Part shown: piece after piece, positions 41,401-50,259 of the stretch
How positions within the stretch are numbered: position 1 is the stretch's first letter
Layout of the letters: every line of letters starts with the position of its first letter
Assembly (NCBI GenBank): GCA_024449915.1
Contig: JAMZAV010003114.1
Span: 62,001 to 126,000 of the forward strand
Source: Sweltsa coloradensis
Lineage: Eukaryota > Arthropoda > Insecta > Plecoptera > Chloroperlidae
Length of the DNA stretch: 64,000 nt
Direction of reading: 5' to 3'
The notes under the pieces: generated by a model
Told to the model about the DNA's origin: nothing
What the model saw: the letters and a program-made list of their open reading frames with translations, nothing else
Databases searched by the model: none
Position numbers and translations under genes: made by a program

Positions 41401-44400
41401 AAACTAGACCTGAAACCGGTGGCCCAACACGCAGGCACTCACAACAGAGACTTCAACAACTGTTACACCACAAGGGTAGTGAAGTCGTTGCCCCCATCAT
41501 GCAACGAGGAACACCTAAGACAATGGGAATTGGCGCACCAAATCATCACCAGCTCGCGCCAAAAGCCTAACCTCAATCTGAGGTAGGCTGCCCACGCCTC
41601 CCTCACTAACCCCTCCCACCTGCACACCGCCACCTACTCACCCCAACAGCGCCTTGTATAAATGTAATATAACTGTAAATAATGTTTAAATATTAGTTCT
41701 TCTCCAAGGTCGGTGACCAAGGCCGCGTAGGCCGAAACGTTCGACATTTGTGTTTTGTTAATTGTTAATATATGTGCACCTCGTCTCGAGCAGCTACCTA
41801 CAATCTTTAAGGTAAGCTGTTGGTCTCCTCTTGCCTTTCCCCAACCACAAACACCTGAATAGGATAGAAGTTAAATAAATCAAAGGCCTATAAGAATTAA
41901 AACATTCATTTGTTAAATTGAGCGGCAAGTTTAAGTTTCATAAATATTTTGCAGAAGAAATGGGACAGCCTATTATCGGCATTTATCGCCAACCAACTTC
42001 CTTGTCTTTCGAACACCCAGAGCTGGAATTTATGCCATTCACTGCCCAGTTCCCTTGTAAAAGTTTGCCACATACAGGGTTATAACTATCAACCATTTGA
42101 ATTACCCCCAATCTGATTTTGCCTCTGCTACTACCTGGTGGTACAAGAGTGGCCAGCAGCACGTACGTCGACTTCCGTTCCAGAAACCCGACCTTGATAG
42201 ACGCAATCCCGCGCGTCCTAAAGGAAACGTCTGTATCTCTTGCATTTATCTTATTTAATAAACCTTTCATGTTATATTTAACATCAGTGCTTGTTTTAAC
42301 TTGATTTAACCTGCTCCCGATCACGCCCACGACAACACCTATTTCCTCTTCCCCGTAAGATCCTGTTCTGCTTTCAGGAAAACACAGTATTGCTAGATCG
42401 TCTGTATCCAGGTCTTGTTCTTTGAAGAATGGTCCCTCATGTTTGTGTATCAACCACTCCTGTTTTGTCAAGGTGCCACCTTGTCCCCTCTCCTCGGGTT
42501 ATTTCTCTCCTTCCTTACCAGAGGCTGCCATCTTTTCCCCCAAGGCATTACTTTTTAATGTAACTCTATGCTGACTTGGAGTTGATTAGGTACATAGATT
42601 TCATGGACTTCAGTGACATTGCCTTTTCAGGTTGCTTCAATTTAGATCCCATCTTTGCCAAATAGCCGGCCTTTCTAGCTTATTTTCTTCAGTTTTTATC
42701 ATGGAGTCTGTAGTAGCCTACCCGTACTCTTTAATGGAACACAAAGTTTATTTTCAAACAAGTCTCCTCAACCAAGTAATTCTGTCACATGATCCAAGTC
42801 TAAACTAGGTTACTATTTTATTCCAGCAACCATCAGGAAATTATGACGACAGTGGCTACTTCTCTGTGCAAGTGATAAGCAGCGCCCTAGAAGTTTGGGG
42901 TCTGGAGCTGGTACCCTACAACAGCACCGAGTCAAGAGCGTTAGCAGCCCAAAAGTGCCCCGCGTAAGTTTATTGACGTCAGTTTCCTTCTAAAGTATGT
43001 TCTAAGTCGATGGAGAACATGGGAGTTTCTGTATTTGTGATTGAATTATACACGGTCGACCGTAGAGCATGGTTTTAATTTTAAACACTGAAAACAAATA
43101 ATATTGACGAAAAATAACTAGGAATTGTAACACTGATTACTAGGGACCGTATTTATATTCCCTAAAAATAAACTGAAATATGCACACAGTTATATTTATT
43201 CCATGTAAAAAGAGACAAATATTCCCCAAACCACAAAAATATTCCTTTTTATTCCTGGATGTTTTGTTATTGCTTGCTATAGGCCTAACATACCTAACAA
43301 AAAAATCGCGTTTAGATTTTTTATTTAATTTTTTAAATTAAATAGTACATTAGGCTACATCAAATGATTCACTTAGGGTCTCTCCTTACAAGCTTGGCAA
43401 AATACTACTATCCCATAGGCCTACTAGGTAGGCTCTTAAACAAAATATGATGTTCATATTGACTGAACAGTTATAGTGAGAAGAAGTAGATTTTCAATAT
43501 AATATAATCTAAGAGTCTCCCTAAAAATACGCGAAATCCTAAATTCCTGATATTCAAATGTTTCAAATCTCTTACCGGTACCCTACTGTTTCATCTGAAA
43601 TGAAAACCTGTTGTTTGCAGTCGCACACCTTTATCTAGAATTGAGAATTATGTATGTGTAATACGCCCCTTTTTCTTATCAACAGAAAGATGAAAGCATT
43701 TATTTGCAATTACCGCGACCATTGGTTCACTATTCGTCACCTGGGACACCAATGGTTCAACCTTAACTCTCTCTTGGCGCAGCCCGAGTTGATAAGTGAT
43801 ACTTACCTTGCCATGTTTCTGGCACAGCTGCAACAAGAAGGTTAGCTGACCGTCTTCGATTTAGACTTTGGTTTGACACAAGCAAAGAAACAAGAAATAA
43901 ATTTTTTATCAAGTTACAAGTTCCCTACTATCCTATGCAAAGACTCACCTTAAGTGGTTATCTTAATTAAGTTGTCATGAGACTGTTTTCAACATAACCA
44001 GCACCATCTAGACTAAGTATAGGCCCTACACACGTTTAACATGGGGCCTACGGTATCCTAAAGCTACACCATTGTCCACTCAGTCGTATAAACCATAATG
44101 ACAAATCTGTTTTCTTCTACTTAGGTTACTCAATATTTGTAGTATTCGGAGAGTTCCCCGAGTGCGAGGCGGATGCATTATTACGGGTGGCTCCTGCGGT
44201 TGAAGGAGAGAGGCCCCGTCCCGCCGCCTCCAAGGGTCGGCGCCTGGGTTCAGAGTCGGACGTAGATGACCTTGAACTGCAGAGAGCGCTGCGACTCAGC
44301 TTAGGCCAGGGGAGCGACGACCTTTGTGATGATGGCAGTGATCAGTAAGTACAACAACTACCACAAGGTGACACAGCTGTTCTGGTCAGCAATCTACCTG

Positions 44401-45470
44401 GCTGGGAACTAAACAATTTGGTGAAGTTTTCAAAATGCTCAAATAAATTAGTGGGGAGTGTCAAGATGCAGAGAAAGACAAGGCACCCTATACTGTGGCA
44501 AAATAGATCCACCCTCTTCCATTTCCAAATGTTCGTTACTGCTCCATTACCTAGAAAAATTGAAAGCAATGTATGTTTTCTTTTCTTTTCAGCGGACCTC
44601 CGAGTAATGTCAGCGGACCTCAGAGTAGCAGAAGTTCTGAACACGATAAGGTCCTAGTTACAAACGACGGGACAGATCTGGACAGTGACGAGGAACTACA
44701 GAAGGCGTTGAGGCTGAGCTTGCACAATGACGAACCTGAGGAGAAGAGCGATCTGGAGCGAGCCTTGAGCATGAGCCTAGAATGTGAGTTGTATATGCGA
44801 TGTCACAACCAACAATGCCCGAGACCCGTGTTTTGAAGAGGCGACATTACTTTGACAGCTCGAAATGAAATATATTTGTTGTAATTTGACTTGGGCCTCT
44901 GAGGCTGAACTACTGATCTGCATGAAGTGATGACGAATGACAAAACAAAACTAGTGTAGGCCTATATTAATTTAATTGTAACCCCATTTGACAAAGAACA
45001 TCGTTTTCACCCTCCGTGCAACTTTCACAATTTGGCCCTACCCGCAATGATAAGTGTGGATACCCACGGGTGCATTGCAGGTTTCCAATGGAAGCCTCAA
45101 CATTTTAGCCAGATGATTTTAATGAAACAAAAAAGTAACAAGGTTAAATTTATCAATGTAGGCCTAGGCCTACTTATTTTATTCATTTTTACAAATGTTT
45201 TCTTTAAATTAAATTCAATATAAAAAAGAAATTTTGCACTAAACTAGACACAGAACTATCTTCTAAAACACAAATCCCTCGCTCGATGCAAGAGTAAGAC
45301 AACGTTGTCAACAGTCTGATGTAAATCGTTCTACAGGTTGTGACACGGGACCCCGAGTGGACGTCGAGGATTTGAGACAGAGGCGGCTGAACTACCTAGA
45401 AGGACGAATCAGACCGACCAACGAGCTTCCCTCCACTTCAAATGAAAATACTGGGAAAGTGAACACTTAG
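38407..45470 (+). CDS. ATXN3: Ataxin-3, Josephin-family deubiquitinase, seven exons
   Basis: A cysteine protease that trims ubiquitin chains in protein quality control, in nucleus and cytoplasm. Exons are 38407-38430, 40380-40544, 42827-42963, 43686-43840, 44125-44344, 44593-44783 and 45337-45470, in phase throughout, giving 341 residues (human 361). The catalytic cysteine in GSLCAQHCLN falls at residue 14, exactly as in human. The histidine is in RDHWFTIRHLG (121) and the asparagine in QWFNLNSLL (136). Three ubiquitin-interacting motifs follow: DLELQRALRLSL, DEELQKALRLSL and DLERALSMSL. An arginine-rich RQRR near the C terminus matches the place of the human VCP-binding RKRR. There is no polyglutamine tract. 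Exon 1 has no GT donor, so its extent is the weakest part. Confidence 0.93.
39077..39243. mobile_element. Palindromic MITE (167 bp) in ATXN3 intron 1
   Basis: Arms ATAAAGGTGCGTTTACTG and CAGCCAATCAGAGAAC return inverted as GTTCTCTGATTGGCTG and TGTAAACGCACCTTTAT. The element carries two opposed CCAAT boxes. Confidence 0.65.
39356..39445. repeat. Near-perfect palindrome, ~40-bp arms
   Basis: AACTGAACAAATGAAAAG and ACAAGTGGCAATCCAGTGCG are mirrored as TGCGCACAGGATTGCCACTT and GTCTTTTCATTTGTTCAGTT around CCTAG. Strong hairpin or cruciform potential. Confidence 0.8.
40380..40544 (+). CDS. ATXN3: ATXN3 exon 2 (catalytic cysteine)
   Basis: 55 codons in phase 0 between TATTTTCAG and GTAAGT. It reads QQGSLCAQHCLNALLQGSYF, then TPVDLATLAQRLDDEERLRM and ends DFKRFLE. 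This is the start of the Josephin domain. Confidence 0.95.
41329..41860 (+). mobile_element. Retroelement 3' end, possibly Penelope-like, in ATXN3 intron 2
   Basis: An open frame ends near 41,583 with LRQWELAHQIITSSRQKPNL, which looks like the tail of a retroelement protein. It is followed by GGCCGCGTAGGCCGAAACG at about 41,722, a degenerate hammerhead-like fold (stem GGCC/GGCC, then GAAA), and TAAGCTGTTGGTCTCC near 41,814. The last word also ends the ribozyme-bearing repeats at 48,735 and 49,617. Class is inferred. Confidence 0.4.
41983..42471 (-). CDS. Uncharacterised 162-codon open frame antisense in ATXN3 intron 2
   Basis: The longest open frame outside recognised exons; it starts LTKQEWLIHKHEGPFFKEQD if read from the first TTG, and contains GLLNKINARDTDVSFRTRG and VLLATLVPPGSSRGKIRLG. 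I recognise no family. About 55 bp upstream on the same strand, AAGATGGCAGCCTCTG is followed by GTAAGG, resembling a start exon and donor. It could be part of an unknown mobile element or a nested gene, or a chance frame. Confidence 0.3.
   Translation of the reverse strand: MTKQEWLIHKHEGPFFKEQDLDTDDLAILCFPESRTGSYGEEEIGVVVGVIGSRLNQVKTSTDVKYNMKGLLNKINARDTDVSFRTRGIASIKVGFLERKSTYVLLATLVPPGSSRGKIRLGVIQMVDSYNPVCGKLLQGNWAVNGINSSSGCSKDKEVGWR
42827..42963 (+). CDS. ATXN3: ATXN3 exon 3
   Basis: Acceptor TTATTCCAG, donor GTAAGT, ends in phase 2. It reads QPSGNYDDSGYFSVQVISSA, then LEVWGLELVPYNSTES. The DDSGYFS-VQVI block is a Josephin hallmark. Confidence 0.94.
43686..43840 (+). CDS. ATXN3: ATXN3 exon 4 (catalytic His and Asn)
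   Basis: Acceptor TATCAACAG, donor GTTAGC. It reads KMKAFICNYRDHWFTIRHLG, then HQWFNLNSLLAQPELISDTY and FLAQLQQE. The histidine and asparagine of the catalytic triad are present. Confidence 0.95.
44125..44344 (+). CDS. ATXN3: ATXN3 exon 5 (end of Josephin, first UIM)
   Basis: Acceptor TCTACTTAG, donor GTAAGT. It reads GYSIFVVFGEFPECEADALL, a Pro/Arg-rich linker, then the ubiquitin-interacting motif DLELQRALRLSLGQ. Confidence 0.94.
44593..44783 (+). CDS. ATXN3: ATXN3 exon 6 (second and third UIMs)
   Basis: Acceptor CTTTTCAG, donor GTGAGT. A Ser-rich linker is followed by SDEELQKALRLSLHN and SDLERALSMSLE, two ubiquitin-interacting motifs about 20 residues apart. Confidence 0.94.
45337..45470 (+). 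CDS. ATXN3: ATXN3 exon 7 (C-terminal)
   Basis: Acceptor CGTTCTACAG. It reads VDVEDLRQRRLNYLEGRIRP and ends TGKVNT with TAG at 45,468-45,470. It corresponds to the human SEELRKRREAYFEK region, without the glutamine run that follows it in human. Confidence 0.92.
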
Positions 45471-45742
45471 CAATATGTCGTCCATTGACTTCTAGTCCCT
45501 GCGTTTGCATATTGCATTGCACGTTGCTAGTATTTGTACTGGCATTTTTATAATTTTAAGTGACGTGACATTGATTTTTGTACCCTTGTTAGTAATTTTA
45601 AATTTATACATGTGTTTCACTATGGTAAATTGAAAAGATTAAGAGGGTCAAGTTACAGTCATATACTACATAATAATGTAGTTCTTACTTGCTCTATTAA
45701 CATTGTATAACTCAAAACACAATATGCTATTAATATTCTACT

Positions 45743-45748
45743 AATAAA
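45743..45748 (+). terminator. Candidate ATXN3 polyadenylation signal
   Basis: AATAAA 273 bases after the ATXN3 stop codon, in an AT-rich 3' region. Confidence 0.5.
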
Positions 45749-46315
45749 ATACATCTTTTGTAACGGAATTGCATAGTCATTAATGAGAGAAGTGGTCACA
45801 TAAGTCACAACCTAGATATTCCTGTAAAACTCTGTATGTCCTGCACTTGTTAACCCACGGTCCAAGTCACTGCATTTTGTACGTATTTAACTTTTAAAGG
45901 CTTGCATTGTTAACAGGTATGGTACAGAACGTAGCACAAAGTTAACATTTTCATTACCAAAACATTAAATCTCTTACTGAATAGGGTTAAACGTTCAAAG
46001 CTGGAACTTAAAAGAACTTCAAACCAAGTTCATGTAATTTTTTTTTCCTATATTGATGTTAATATGAGGCAATCAAGAGTCCGTTTCCATACAACTTGGT
46101 CGAACATCCTACTTCTTCCCTTTCCACCTTCCACTCGAATAAGTAGCATTGAAAAAGAAAAGCCCAAATCTACTTCAAAACGTTTCATCAGAACCTATTT
46201 TGACTAATAATACGTAAATGTGCAATTTTATAAATTACAGAATCTTTCCCGACGCCACATGTTGTTTCCGCTAATAATTTGCACGGTGCCTACTCCACTG
46301 GAAATGCAACTACAT

Positions 46316-46440
46316 GCCAACGCCCTTGCCATGTTGAATACACCGGTTTCCAATAGAGCATCGAAGTTAAGCAACATCGGGTGTGGTCAGTAGGCCTACT
46401 CGAGTGGGTGACCACTTGAGAACACCACGTGCTGTTGGCA
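46316..46440 (+). rRNA. 5S rRNA-like sequence (divergent copy or 5S-derived SINE head)
   Basis: GCCAAC at the start pairs with GTTGGC at the end, as in 5S helix I. Internal promoter words are recognisable: GAAGTTAAGCAACATCGGG (box A region), GGTCAGTA and GGGTGACC, then CACGTGCTGTTGGC. It is about 125 nt against the usual 120 and contains an AGGCCTA-like insert, so it is probably a pseudogene or the head of a 5S-derived SINE. Confidence 0.6.
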
Positions 46441-46758
46441 AAGCGGGTGAAGCAGATCACCAAAGTGTGCCCCCGATTGCAATCGATCTTGCATTGTCAC
46501 CCTTTGCCGCTCTGCGGAGAACAATGTTCTCATGTTTGTGGTGTTGGATTAATTCTTTTTTTTAAAATAGCATTACTACCTGTTATGTCACGAGACCAAA
46601 AGGCCACAGAGCATTATGATCCAAATCAAACATCTGGCTTTATTATTGTTAAAACTTGAAACCTCTTTGCCTGCTTTTTGTTGAGTTTACGCTGAAATAG
46701 CATGCAAAAAACATATATTATTAAGGATTAATCATAATAACAATAACACACTTCATAT

Positions 46759-46875
46759 CAGTTCATACAATACCAGGCTTGTAGTCCAGGGTCAACTCAG
46801 TTCATACAATACCAGGCTTGTAGTCCAGGGTCAACTCAGTTCATACAATACCAGGCTTGTAGTCCAGGGTCAACT
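46759..46875 (+). repeat. Three-copy 39-bp tandem repeat
   Basis: CAGTTCATACAATACCAGGC starts at 46,759, 46,798 and 46,837 with identical following sequence through GTCCAGGGTCAACT. Confidence 0.92.
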
Positions 46876-47752
46876 CGTGGTGTCGAGCGAAGGGAGTCCG
46901 GGGTAGAGTTTGCTGTTTCGTCGCACGCTAGTTTCTGTGCAGGAGAGCGGTCTAACTCTTGAACTCTAGTTGCGCTAGCAGATGTATGGTGAGGCTAGTG
47001 GGTGGTACACAACGCGAGGCAACTGCCAATTAGTCCAGGGAGAGGTATATTGCAGGGTTGCCGTTTTTATGGATTTTGAGGGTGCTAAACGGATCAACGG
47101 ATTTTTATTCCAATTTACGGATTTTAAACAAAAAAGTTCTTTGTTTTACGCTGTTTTTAACTAGGGCTGGTCAAAAACAATCTATATTTCAATGCAATAA
47201 GTGGGAATATTTTCAATGTACCTATAAATATCAAAATTTACACAAAAAATGCTAAATTTCGTAATTTTGGTGCAGGGGCCGGGTATGTAGTTGAAATTAA
47301 ATTAATCCTGACTGGATCATGGTGGAGGTGCTGGGTCATAAAACGCGATTGTGAGATCGTAAAAATGGTTAACAATGCATTTATGGTGATACCTTATCAA
47401 CCCTATTTGGCCTCAAATCATTAAAATATAAAAATAGGCCTACTCTTTTAATTTTATTTTACAACAATTACATTTTGATATATCGAAATTGGTACCTACA
47501 TTAAAAAAAAATTAATAAGTGTCATAATGATTAATTAATAACTACCAACAATGGATCAGATGTTGAAAACACATTGCTGGCATGCACCAGCTATGGATGT
47601 GTTTACAGAACACCCTATAAATTTATAAATTTCATCCCATAAGATCGACCAAATAGTTGAAGACGTTATCAATAGGTTGCACTACTGCATGGTAAAGCTC
47701 GGCTAGATGTACGTCAGTCCCGAGTTACTAGACAACTCAATAACATCAAACC
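46876..47752. other. Intergenic stretch without recognised features
   Basis: AT-rich with no supportable gene. GTCCAGGG recurs near 47,032, echoing the preceding 39-bp repeat. Confidence 0.35.
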
Positions 47753-47870
47753 GTTTATAAACGGGCATACTCTGCTAGGCTGCTCAGCCACGCACGTTTA
47801 TAAACGGGCATACTCTGCTAGGCTGCTCAGCCACGCACGTTTATAAACGGGCATACTTTTCAAAAGGGTA
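47753..47870 (+). repeat. 43-bp tandem repeat, about 2.6 copies
   Basis: GTTTATAAACGGGCATAC begins at 47,753, 47,796 and 47,839, with CTGCTAGGCTGCTCAGCC between. GTTTATAAAC is itself palindromic. Confidence 0.9.
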
Positions 47871-47930
47871 ATATCTTTGGATCAATGAATGATGATGGTT
47901 ACACAGTTGATATCACTGTTTGGCATTAGC

Positions 47931-48735
47931 TTATTGGACGATTCATAACAATAGCTAATAGTGATGTAGTGGCTTTTTTTCCTGTCGTTATTATTGGTGC
48001 AACTTTCAGCTTACTTTTATAAATAAAAATCTTATCTAAATAATAAAAAAATATGATGAACATATTATTCAGAATGAAGTCCTTAATGTAGTGGAGTGAT
48101 AAAAGAAAGTTAAGGAACATTCCCTATTGTGAGAGAAAACCTTAGCTGACTTTGCCGGAAGCGGGAGACGGCAGTGGATGATGATTATGAATTATGATTG
48201 AATTTGATAATAGATTAGAGAAGGGTTGACAGGTTGAGAAAGAAAAGAGAACATAAATCCCAGCCTGAAGGGTTGGGAGCAATAAAACTTTTCACCTGCT
48301 GATGACAACTGCAGCTAATTTAAAGTTGTTACCTTAATCCACGACGCATTTTGTCCTTTTGGGACTCATCAGGCAGATGGTGGCCACTAAAAATCAGCTA
48401 ACTACATACATGCAAACAAAACTAACAACACATAACCAAACCTGTGGTAGGGCCACGCAAGAAGCAAATTCTGCATGCATGGTGTCATCATCAGCAAGGT
48501 TACTTCAAACACCATTCATACTGAGCCACACCGTCAGCACACCCAGTAAGGGGGCTTCCCTCCCAACTCTAGTGCTCGGGAGACACAACATCCATGACTC
48601 ACCCTGGATTCGAACTAGGACCCTTGGCAACAAGAGAAAAGCTGCCCCTTCTGTTGTTGCTCGGCCAGGGTGCCTCTTCATTTATACTTAGATACATGTG
48701 AGAAACATGTAGAGATAGGATAGGAGACCAACAGC
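47931..48735 (-). mobile_element. Ribozyme-bearing repeat, copy 1
   Basis: About 805 bp repeated at 48,813-49,617 with a few small indels. On the minus strand it holds, in order, a terminal AGCTGTTGGTCTCC block, a tRNA-Leu-like segment (GGCCGAGCAAC, B box GTTCGAATCC) at about 48,590-48,665, a hammerhead motif at 48,337-48,378, and an AT-rich end. No protein is encoded. It resembles ribozyme-bearing non-autonomous retroelements; the exact class is unknown. Confidence 0.65.
48337..48378 (-). ncRNA. Hammerhead ribozyme motif, copy 1 (probably inactive)
   Basis: Minus-strand order: ATCTGC (stem I), CTGATGA core, stem II GTCC and GGAC around CAAAA, AAAA where GAAA is required, TGCG, TC cleavage site, GTGGAT (stem I). 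The catalytic G of GAAA is A here, so cleavage is not expected. Confidence 0.7.
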
Positions 48736-48812
48736 TTACCTGAAGTGGAGTAGGCGCGCCGTGATAGAAGACATGAACACAAATAAACAAATATATTTGT
48801 TGTTATATTACC

Positions 48813-49617
48813 TTATTGGACGATTCATAACAATAGCTAATAGTGATGTAGTGGCTTTTTTCCTGTCGTTTTATTGGTGCAACTTTCAGCTTACTTTTAT
48901 AAATAAAAATCTTATCTTAATAATAAAAAAATATAACATATTATTCAGAATGAAGTCCTTAATGTAGTGGAGTGATAAAAGAAAGTTAAGGAACATTCCC
49001 TATTGTGAGAGAAAACCTTAGCTGACTTTGCCGGAAGCGGGAGACGGCAGTGGATGATGATTTGAATTATGATTGAATTTGATAATAGATTAGAGGAGGG
49101 TTGACAGGTTGAGAAAGAAAAGAGAACATAAATCCCAGCCTGAAGGGTTGGGAGCAATAAAACTTTTTACCTGCTGATGACAACTGCAGCTTATTTAAAG
49201 TTGTTACCTTAATCCACGACGCGTTTTGTCCTTTTGGGACTCATCAGGCAGATGGTGGCCACTAAAAATCAGCTAACTACATAGTGTACATGCAAACAAA
49301 AACTAACAACACATAACCAAACCTGTGGTAGGGCCACGCAAGAAGCAAATTCTGCATGCATGGTGGCATCATCAGCAAGGTTACTTCAAACACCATTCAT
49401 ACTGAGCCACACCGTCAGCACACCCAGTAAGGGGGCTTCCCTCCCAACTCTAGTGCTCGGGAGACACAACATCCATGACTCACCCTGGATTCGAACTAGG
49501 ACCCTTGGCAACAAGAGAAAAGCTGCCCCTTCTGTTGTTGCTCGGCCAGGGTGCCTCTTCATTTATACTTAGATACATGTGAGAAACATGTAGAGATAGG
49601 ATAGGAGACCAACAGCT
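48813..49617 (-). mobile_element. Ribozyme-bearing repeat, copy 2 (tandem duplicate)
   Basis: Near-identical to 47,931-48,735 at an offset of about 882 bp, including the tRNA-like and hammerhead segments. Its terminal block becomes half of the palindrome at 49,576-49,652. Confidence 0.8.
49212..49253 (-). ncRNA. Hammerhead ribozyme motif, copy 2 (probably inactive)
   Basis: Same layout as copy 1: CTGATGA, GTCC/GGAC stem, AAAA in place of GAAA, then CGCG, TC and GTGGAT. Stem I pairs ATCTGC with GTGGAT through two G-U pairs. The A for G change is shared with copy 1. Confidence 0.72.
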
Positions 49618-49652
49618 GGTCTCCTATCCTATCTCTACATGTTTCTCACATG
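49576..49652. repeat. Perfect palindrome, 36-bp arms, 5-bp spacer
   Basis: CATGTGAGAAACATGTAGAG and ATAGGATAGGAGACCA are mirrored exactly on the other side of ACAGC. It marks a junction where two repeat ends meet head to head. Confidence 0.92.
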
Positions 49653-49866
49653 ATCCAGCCTTTTGGCATTCCTTTCATCACACCATACTTAGATACAATT
49701 AGGAAAAGGCCAATCGGCTAGTTTAGTATGATTAGAGAAGGGTTGACAGGTTGGAAAAGCATAGAGAACATAAAGAACATAAAACCCAGCCTGAAGGGCT
49801 GGGGGTGACAAAACTTTTCACCTGCTGATGACAACTGTGGCTAATTTAAAGTTGTTTGTTACCTTA

Positions 49867-49908
49867 ATCCACGACGCGTTTCGTCCTTCTGGGACTCGTC
49901 AGGCGGAT
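49867..49908 (-). ncRNA. Hammerhead ribozyme, type I minimal form, intact core
   Basis: Minus strand, 42 nt: ATCCGC, CTGACGA, GTCC, loop CAGAA, GGAC, GAAA, CGCG, TC, GTGGAT. Every invariant core base is present: CUGANGA, GAAA, and UH before the cut. Stem I (ATCCGC with GTGGAT) is six pairs with one G-U and stem II is four perfect pairs. Stem III is only A-U plus C-G, built from the palindrome ACGCGT, the pattern of ribozymes that act as dimers. Predicted cleavage is between 49,873 and 49,872. Confidence 0.82.
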
Positions 49909-50080
49909 GGTGGCCACTAAAAATCAGCTAACTAGATGCAAACAAAACTCACAACACATAACCAAACCTGTGGTAGGGCCACGCAAGAAGTAAATTCTGC
50001 ATGCATGTTGTCATCATCAGCAAGGTTACTTCACATACCATTCATACTGGGGCACACAGTCAGCACAGACAGTAAGGGGG

Positions 50081-50113
50081 GTCCCAGAAGGACGAAACGC
50101 GTCGTGGATTAAG
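50081..50113 (+). ncRNA. Truncated hammerhead motif (3' part) in inverted copy
   Basis: Plus strand reads GTCC, CAGAA, GGAC, GAAA, CGCG, TC, GTGGAT but lacks the CTGANGA half, so it cannot fold alone. It marks the foldback breakpoint. Confidence 0.7.
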
Positions 50114-50259
50114 GTAGCAAAAAACTTTAAATTAGCTACAGTTGTCATCAGCAGGTGAAAAGTTTTGTCACCCCCAGCCCTTCAGGCTGGGTTTTATGTT
50201 CTTTATGTTCTCTATGCTTTTCCAACCTGTCAACCCTTCTCCAATCATACCATTCATAC

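Larger units (their letters stand above)
49728..50250. mobile_element. Foldback form of the ribozyme-bearing repeat
   Basis: 49,728-49,900 (AGAAGGGTTGACAGGTTGG, CACCTGCTGATGACAACTG, TTAATCCACGACGCG) returns inverted at 50,081-50,247. The inverted copy is cut off inside the ribozyme stem II. The centre holds a diverged piece of the 48-49 kb repeat. Its outer ends match the miniature element at 27,001. Confidence 0.75.

Noticed and set aside
48359..48691. 110-codon frame repeated at 49,360-49,572
   Set aside because: It lies in the non-coding ribozyme-bearing repeat and translates across the tRNA-like segment.
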